Assembly: GCA_964458125.1 (NCBI GenBank) | Contig: CAYWHE010000144.1 | Location: forward strand, 1-10,584 | DNA: 10,584 bases | Origin: CAYWHE01 sp964458125 | GTDB lineage: Bacteria > Bacteroidota > Bacteroidia > AKYH767-A > OLB10 | Direction: 5' to 3' | Shown: one piece after another, positions 7,270 through 10,584 of the stretch | How the letters are laid out: every line of letters begins with the position of its first letter | Position numbering within the stretch: position 1 is the first letter of the stretch | Translations under genes and position numbers: made by a program | The notes under the pieces: model-generated | What the model saw: only the letters and a program-made list of their open reading frames with translations | What the model was told of the DNA's origin: nothing | The model's database searches: none

Positions 7270-7376
7270 ACAAGGACAAGGTCCGAAGTGAAAGTCGTAG
7301 TGGAATGAATCCCGGTCGCGAAGCGAATCGGGATCGGTTCAAAACCTCTCTGCTTGCCCCGGGGTTCATACCCTTG
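7270..7376. repeat. Dispersed structured repeat, copy 2
   Basis: This is the complete-looking second copy of the element at 1-99, in the same orientation. The first 72 bases match with four substitutions. A variable part (7342-7360, longer than in copy 1) is followed by the shared end GGGGTTCATACCCTTG (7361-7376). The ends form a 6-bp inverted repeat, ACAAGG (7270-7275) and CCTTGT (7372-7377). Hairpins GGAC/GTCC (7274-7284), the 10-bp stem at 7309-7334 and GGGT/ACCC (7362-7373) are all kept. It lies between the stop of the secreted protein gene and the strong terminator at 7387, so it may be transcribed as part of that 3' untranslated region. Confidence 0.85.
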
Positions 7377-7386
7377 TTTGATGTTG

Positions 7387-7418
7387 GAAGGAGGTCCCGG
7401 GGACTTCCTTCTTGTTTT
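7387..7418 (+). terminator. Strong intrinsic terminator
   Basis: GAAGGAGGTCC (7387-7397) pairs along its full length with GGACTTCCTTC (7401-7411), 11 pairs including one G-U, around the loop CGG. TTGTTTT follows (7412-7418). The T-rich side lies downstream on the plus strand, so it ends transcription coming from the secreted protein gene and the repeat, before the MFS gene. Confidence 0.75.
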
Positions 7419-7538
7419 ATCAAAAGACCCGTTTGCAAAATCATTCTTAACGTACCGGCAATCGGAAGATAAAATCATACCGGGTATACGTTTTCATACC
7501 ACACTTTTTCTTTTCTTTGAATAACCAATTCTTTCGCC

Positions 7539-8705
7539 TTGTTCCGTTTTTCATACATCACCCGTACCGTCTGGCTGCTCTCCCTGGTAAGCCTGTTTAC
7601 CGACCTTTCCAGTGAACTGCTGTACCCGGTTATGCCGGTGTATCTGAAATCCATCGGCTTTTCCGTTTTTATGATCGGATTACTGGAAGGACTGGCGGAA
7701 GCAACGGCCGGCCTCAGCAAGGGTTATTTTGGCAACCTGTCCGATCACCTCGGCAAGCGCCTTCCTTTCGTACAGGCCGGTTATGCTTTGTCGGCCCTGT
7801 CGAAGCTGATGCTGGCTTTTTTTGATACGTTGGTTCCCGTATTTACGGCCCGGTTGGCCGACCGCTTTGGTAAAGGAATACGTACTGCGGCCAGGGATGC
7901 CATGTTGTCGGCTGAAACAACTGCTGAAAAAAAAGGAGAGGTGTTTGGGTTCCACCGTAGCCTCGATACCGTTGGCGCAGCACTTGGGCCTTTGGTGGCC
8001 CTGACTTACCTGCATTTCCACCCGGGCGATTATGTGCCCTTGTTTTTCATCGCTTTTCTGCCCGGCCTGCTGGCTGTGTTGACCGGATTTCTGATGAAGG
8101 AAAAACGCCTGGCGCCGGCAGGGGATGGGAGACCCGGATTTTTCACCTATGTTCAATACTGGAAAAAGGCGTCTTCATCCTATAAAAATCTGGTGGCTGT
8201 TTTATTGTTGTTTTCACTCATCAACAGTTCCGATGTGTTTTTACTGATGATGATCAAATTAAAAGGTTATGATGACACGGTAATGATCAGCCTGTACATT
8301 TTTTACAACCTCGTTTATGCCTTGCTGGCCATGCCGGCCGGCCGTTTGGCCGACCGCATAGGCATGAAGGCCATGATGACAGCCGGTATTTTCCTGTTTG
8401 CCATCAGTTACAGCTGCATCCTGTTCGCCGAATCCCTGCCTGCTCTTTGTCTTGTTTTTGCCTGCTACGGCTGTTATGCGGCCTGCGTGGAATCCAATGC
8501 CAGGGCGCTCATCACCAACCTTTGCGCAAAGGAGGAAACTGCTACCGCATTGGGATTTTATAACAGTTTCAGCAGCATTGCCTTATTGGCGGCCAGTAGC
8601 CTGACCGGATATATCTGGATGACTGCGGGAGCACCGCTGGCCTTGGGAATTTCTGCTGTCGGAGCGCTGATTTCAGGTATACTTTTAATTTTCAGGATTA
8701 AATAA
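7539..8705 (+). CDS. MFS transporter
   Basis: A 388-residue inner-membrane protein of the major facilitator superfamily with roughly 11-12 hydrophobic helices. The motif A loop GNLSDHLGKR is at residues 65-74. Two further conserved stretches, RLADRFGKGIRTAARDAML (105-123) and FGFHRSLDTVGAALGP (136-151), mark a subfamily of uncharacterised bacterial MFS permeases that begin with a VWLLxLVSLFTDLSSE-like first helix. The substrate is unknown. The start is unusual: an in-frame TGA lies at 7518-7520 and the first ATG is inside helix 1 (7630), so TTG at 7539 is the only start that keeps a full first helix. No Shine-Dalgarno sequence is visible. TACGTTTT at 7487-7494 is a one-mismatch -7 candidate. 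A palindrome and the promoter of the polyprenyl synthase gene follow. Confidence 0.9.
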   Translation: MFRFSYITRTVWLLSLVSLFTDLSSELLYPVMPVYLKSIGFSVFMIGLLEGLAEATAGLSKGYFGNLSDHLGKRLPFVQAGYALSALSKLMLAFFDTLVPVFTARLADRFGKGIRTAARDAMLSAETTAEKKGEVFGFHRSLDTVGAALGPLVALTYLHFHPGDYVPLFFIAFLPGLLAVLTGFLMKEKRLAPAGDGRPGFFTYVQYWKKASSSYKNLVAVLLLFSLINSSDVFLLMMIKLKGYDDTVMISLYIFYNLVYALLAMPAGRLADRIGMKAMMTAGIFLFAISYSCILFAESLPALCLVFACYGCYAACVESNARALITNLCAKEETATALGFYNSFSSIALLAASSLTGYIWMTAGAPLALGISAVGALISGILLIFRIK

Positions 8706-8715
8706 TAAGCCGGAG

Positions 8716-8729
8716 ATGCCTGCAGGCAT
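8716..8729. repeat. 14-base perfect palindrome after the MFS gene
   Basis: ATGCCTGCAGGCAT reads the same on both strands and lies 10 bases after the MFS stop. TGCAGG at 8738-8743 could pair with the CCTGCA half instead. No T-run follows directly, so it is either a weak terminator or a protein-binding site. Confidence 0.4.
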
Positions 8730-8810
8730 TACTGAATGCAGGTGCTGGTGTAGGATGGAATGAAATTGATCCCGGGCTCCAGACTCCATACGAAGGCTGA
8801 TTTTTTTATT

Positions 8811-8818
8811 TACTTTTG
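8811..8818 (+). promoter_or_regulatory. Candidate -7 element of the polyprenyl synthase gene
   Basis: TACTTTTG is an exact TAnnTTTG match and the same octamer as in the sensor kinase promoter (3510-3517). It sits 27 bases before the ATG at 8846, implying a leader of about 20 bases. No TTG is seen at the -33 distance. Confidence 0.5.
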
Positions 8819-8845
8819 GTGCCGCCATAAACAGCAGGTCCCTTT

Positions 8846-9823
8846 ATGTCTGTCGCACTACAAGAAATTAAAAAACCCATCAGCAGGGAGATGATCCTGT
8901 TTGAGCAGAAGTTTGCTGCAGCCATGCAAAGCAAAGCCCCGTTGCTCGACAAGATCATGCATTATATTGTCAGAAGAAAGGGCAAGCAGATGAGACCCAT
9001 GTTTGTTTTCTTTTCAGCCGGCATCTGCGGGGGAATCACTGAATCGACATACAACGGGGCCTCGCTCATCGAATTGCTTCATACAGCCACGCTGGTGCAT
9101 GATGATGTAGTGGATGATTCGAACCTTCGCCGGGGTTTCTTTTCCGTGAATGCCTTGTGGAAAAATAAGATCGCCGTTCTTGTCGGAGACTACCTGCTGT
9201 CCCGCGGGCTGCTATTATCGGTACAAAACAAGGAGTTCAACCTGCTTGAGATTGTATCCCGTGCCGTACGGGAAATCAGTGAAGGAGAACTGCTTCAGAT
9301 TGAAAAGGCCAGGAAACTGGATATCCGGGAAGAAATCTATTATGAAATAATCAGGCAGAAAACAGCCTCCCTGATTGCCGCCTGCTGTGCCTGCGGAGCG
9401 GCTTCTGCAGGCGGCAGCGAGGATACCGTTCAGCGCATGCATCGCTTTGGCGAACTGACAGGAATCGCCTTCCAGATCAAAGATGACCTCTTTGATTTTG
9501 AAAGTTCGGCTAAAACCGGCAAGCCTTCCGGAATCGATATCAAGGAAACCAAGATGACCCTGCCTCTTATCCATGCCCTGACACGCGCACAGGACAGCGA
9601 AAGACGGCAGATCATCACCCTGATCAAAACCAGGGCCGATGATCAGCGGGCCGTCAACACAGTCGTGGAGTTTATCATGAAAAACGGTGGCATCGACTAT
9701 GCCCGTGAAGCCATGATGCGTTACCGGGAACAGGCTTTCGCCGTGCTGGAACCATTCCCGTCCACACCTTACAAGGAATCACTGATACAAATGGTGAGAT
9801 ACACCACGGAGCGCGATAATTGA
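8846..9823 (+). CDS. ispB: Long-chain polyprenyl diphosphate synthase (IspB-like)
   Basis: A 325-residue cytoplasmic trans-isoprenyl diphosphate synthase that adds isopentenyl diphosphate units to an allylic diphosphate, most likely to make the side chain of menaquinone. It has the GKQMRP variant of the GGKxxRP substrate motif (46-51), the first aspartate-rich motif DDVVD at 86-90 followed by LRRG, and the second, DDLFD, at 213-217, all used to bind Mg-diphosphate. Residue 81, five before the first aspartate motif, is alanine; bulky aromatics there limit product to C15-C20, so a small residue points to a long chain. The length is normal for octaprenyl or related synthases. The ATG at 8846 fits the family start. 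The exact chain length and the gene symbol are inferred. The next gene converges from the opposite strand after 45 bases. Confidence 0.92.
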   Translation: MSVALQEIKKPISREMILFEQKFAAAMQSKAPLLDKIMHYIVRRKGKQMRPMFVFFSAGICGGITESTYNGASLIELLHTATLVHDDVVDDSNLRRGFFSVNALWKNKIAVLVGDYLLSRGLLLSVQNKEFNLLEIVSRAVREISEGELLQIEKARKLDIREEIYYEIIRQKTASLIAACCACGAASAGGSEDTVQRMHRFGELTGIAFQIKDDLFDFESSAKTGKPSGIDIKETKMTLPLIHALTRAQDSERRQIITLIKTRADDQRAVNTVVEFIMKNGGIDYAREAMMRYREQAFAVLEPFPSTPYKESLIQMVRYTTERDN

Positions 9824-9868
9824 TTCTGCCTGGTGAAGGCTGCTCCTGTTCCTTGAAGAATGGCGCGT

Positions 9869-10584
9869 TTACTTTAAACCATACTGATCAATCAGGTAAA
9901 TTAAAGCGGCCATTGAGGCAGCACCAAGTTCCAGTTCCCTCCTGTTGACATGGCTGAAAATATCTATCCTGGAATGATGAAAATCAAAATACCGTTGGGA
10001 ATCGGGATGAAGCCCAATCATGACGATGTCCTGGTCATGATTTTCCTCTTTCAAATGACCGATGTCGGCTCCTCCTCCTTCCTGATCCCATTGATACAAT
10101 CCGTAAGGATAAAACAACTCCTTCCATTTCCTGATTTTTTCTGTTTTTACTGCCGGTCCTGACAGGCCGAAGCCCAAGGGGGTGTCACCGCCGGCATCGG
10201 ATTCCATGGCCGCTATATGTTTTTCCTTATTCGTCAGAGCCAGCTCGGCATATTTTTTTCCGCCCCGTCCCCCGTTTTCTTCGTTCATGAAGGCCACGGC
10301 GCGGATGGTGCGTTTGGGTACGATGCCGAGTTTTTTATACAGACGTATCACCTCCATGCTTTGCACCACCCCGGCCCCGTCATCATGTGCCCCGTCACCG
10401 GTATCCCAGGAGTCGAGGTGGCCGCCCACGACAATGATTTCATCCGGGAACTCGCTTCCTTTCAACTCCGCCACCACATTGGCCGAGAGGGCATCGGGAA
10501 ATGTTTTGCATTGCATGTTCAGGGTAAATTTCAGGTCCGGGTCTTTTTTCAGCAGGTCACTCAGCAGATCAGCGCCATTGGTGC
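9869..10584 (-). CDS. M28 metallopeptidase, carboxypeptidase Q-like (C-terminal part)
   Basis: The reading frame enters from beyond the right edge of the window and ends with TAA at 9869-9871, leaving 238 C-terminal residues (the first codon incomplete). The order of motifs is that of a di-zinc M28 peptidase: GGHLDSWD with the first His (10418-10420), AHDDGAG with the bridging Asp, MNEENGG with the catalytic and zinc-binding Glu pair, MESDAGG with the next Asp, and FDFHHSRID with the last His. The GGHLDSWD, MESDAG and FHHS wording and the EGGGADI segment resemble carboxypeptidase Q (plasma glutamate carboxypeptidase), which releases amino acids from peptides. The ATG at 10516 is internal, not the start, since the homologous sequence (TNGADLLSDLLKKDPDL) continues upstream. 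A signal peptide is expected but lies outside the window. Confidence 0.92.
   Translation of the reverse strand, partial: TNGADLLSDLLKKDPDLKFTLNMQCKTFPDALSANVVAELKGSEFPDEIIVVGGHLDSWDTGDGAHDDGAGVVQSMEVIRLYKKLGIVPKRTIRAVAFMNEENGGRGGKKYAELALTNKEKHIAAMESDAGGDTPLGFGLSGPAVKTEKIRKWKELFYPYGLYQWDQEGGGADIGHLKEENHDQDIVMIGLHPDSQRYFDFHHSRIDIFSHVNRRELELGAASMAALIYLIDQYGLK

Noticed and set aside
7680..8156. 158-residue minus-strand ORF
   Set aside because: It is antisense to well-conserved MFS motifs and is rich in Gln and Lys without any motif. It is a shadow.
1..10584. CRISPR array, prophage, transposase or defence island
   Set aside because: There are no regularly spaced repeats, and all clear genes are housekeeping, transport, sensing or secretion types.

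Overview
The window looks like chromosomal DNA of a member of the Bacteroidota, probably a Chitinophagia- or Sphingobacteriia-like lineage. Three things point there: a secreted protein with a type IX secretion (T9SS) type A C-terminal sorting domain, a LytS-type sensor kinase fused to periplasmic TPR repeats, and promoter candidates of the TTG-N17-23-TAnnTTTG type ahead of genes that lack clear Shine-Dalgarno sequences. Base composition looks fairly even along the window and I see no integrase, transposase, CRISPR array, tRNA or rRNA.

Layout. Positions 1-99 hold one copy of a structured dispersed repeat, followed by a spacer with nothing recognisable. An APC-family amino acid permease (328-1677) and a class V, PLP-dependent aminotransferase-fold enzyme (1835-3007) follow on the plus strand. 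Then comes a gene-free stretch of about 550 bases rich in inverted repeats, including a 44-base hairpin that probably ends the aminotransferase transcript, and closing with a good Bacteroidota promoter. That promoter drives a TPR sensor histidine kinase (3562-5328), whose stop overlaps the ATG of a doubtful 63-residue ORF. No LytTR response regulator sits next to the kinase. A secreted, probably beta-propeller, T9SS cargo protein (5575-7206) follows. Its 3' flank carries the second copy of the dispersed repeat (7270-7376) and then a strong intrinsic terminator (7387-7418).

The second half has an MFS transporter with a likely TTG start (7539-8705), a long-chain polyprenyl diphosphate synthase of the IspB type (8846-9823) with its own TAnnTTTG promoter candidate, and, converging from the minus strand, the C-terminal part of an M28 metallopeptidase resembling carboxypeptidase Q (9869 to beyond the window end).

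Most of the genes appear to be separate transcription units with spacers of 45-550 bases, so little operon logic can be inferred. The permease and aminotransferase could act together in amino acid uptake and turnover. The kinase and the secreted protein could be linked to envelope sensing. Both links are guesses from position only. I do not see a clear new multi-gene system. The least explained features are the two-copy structured repeat, the inverted-repeat-rich spacer at 3008-3531, and the kinase without a partner.
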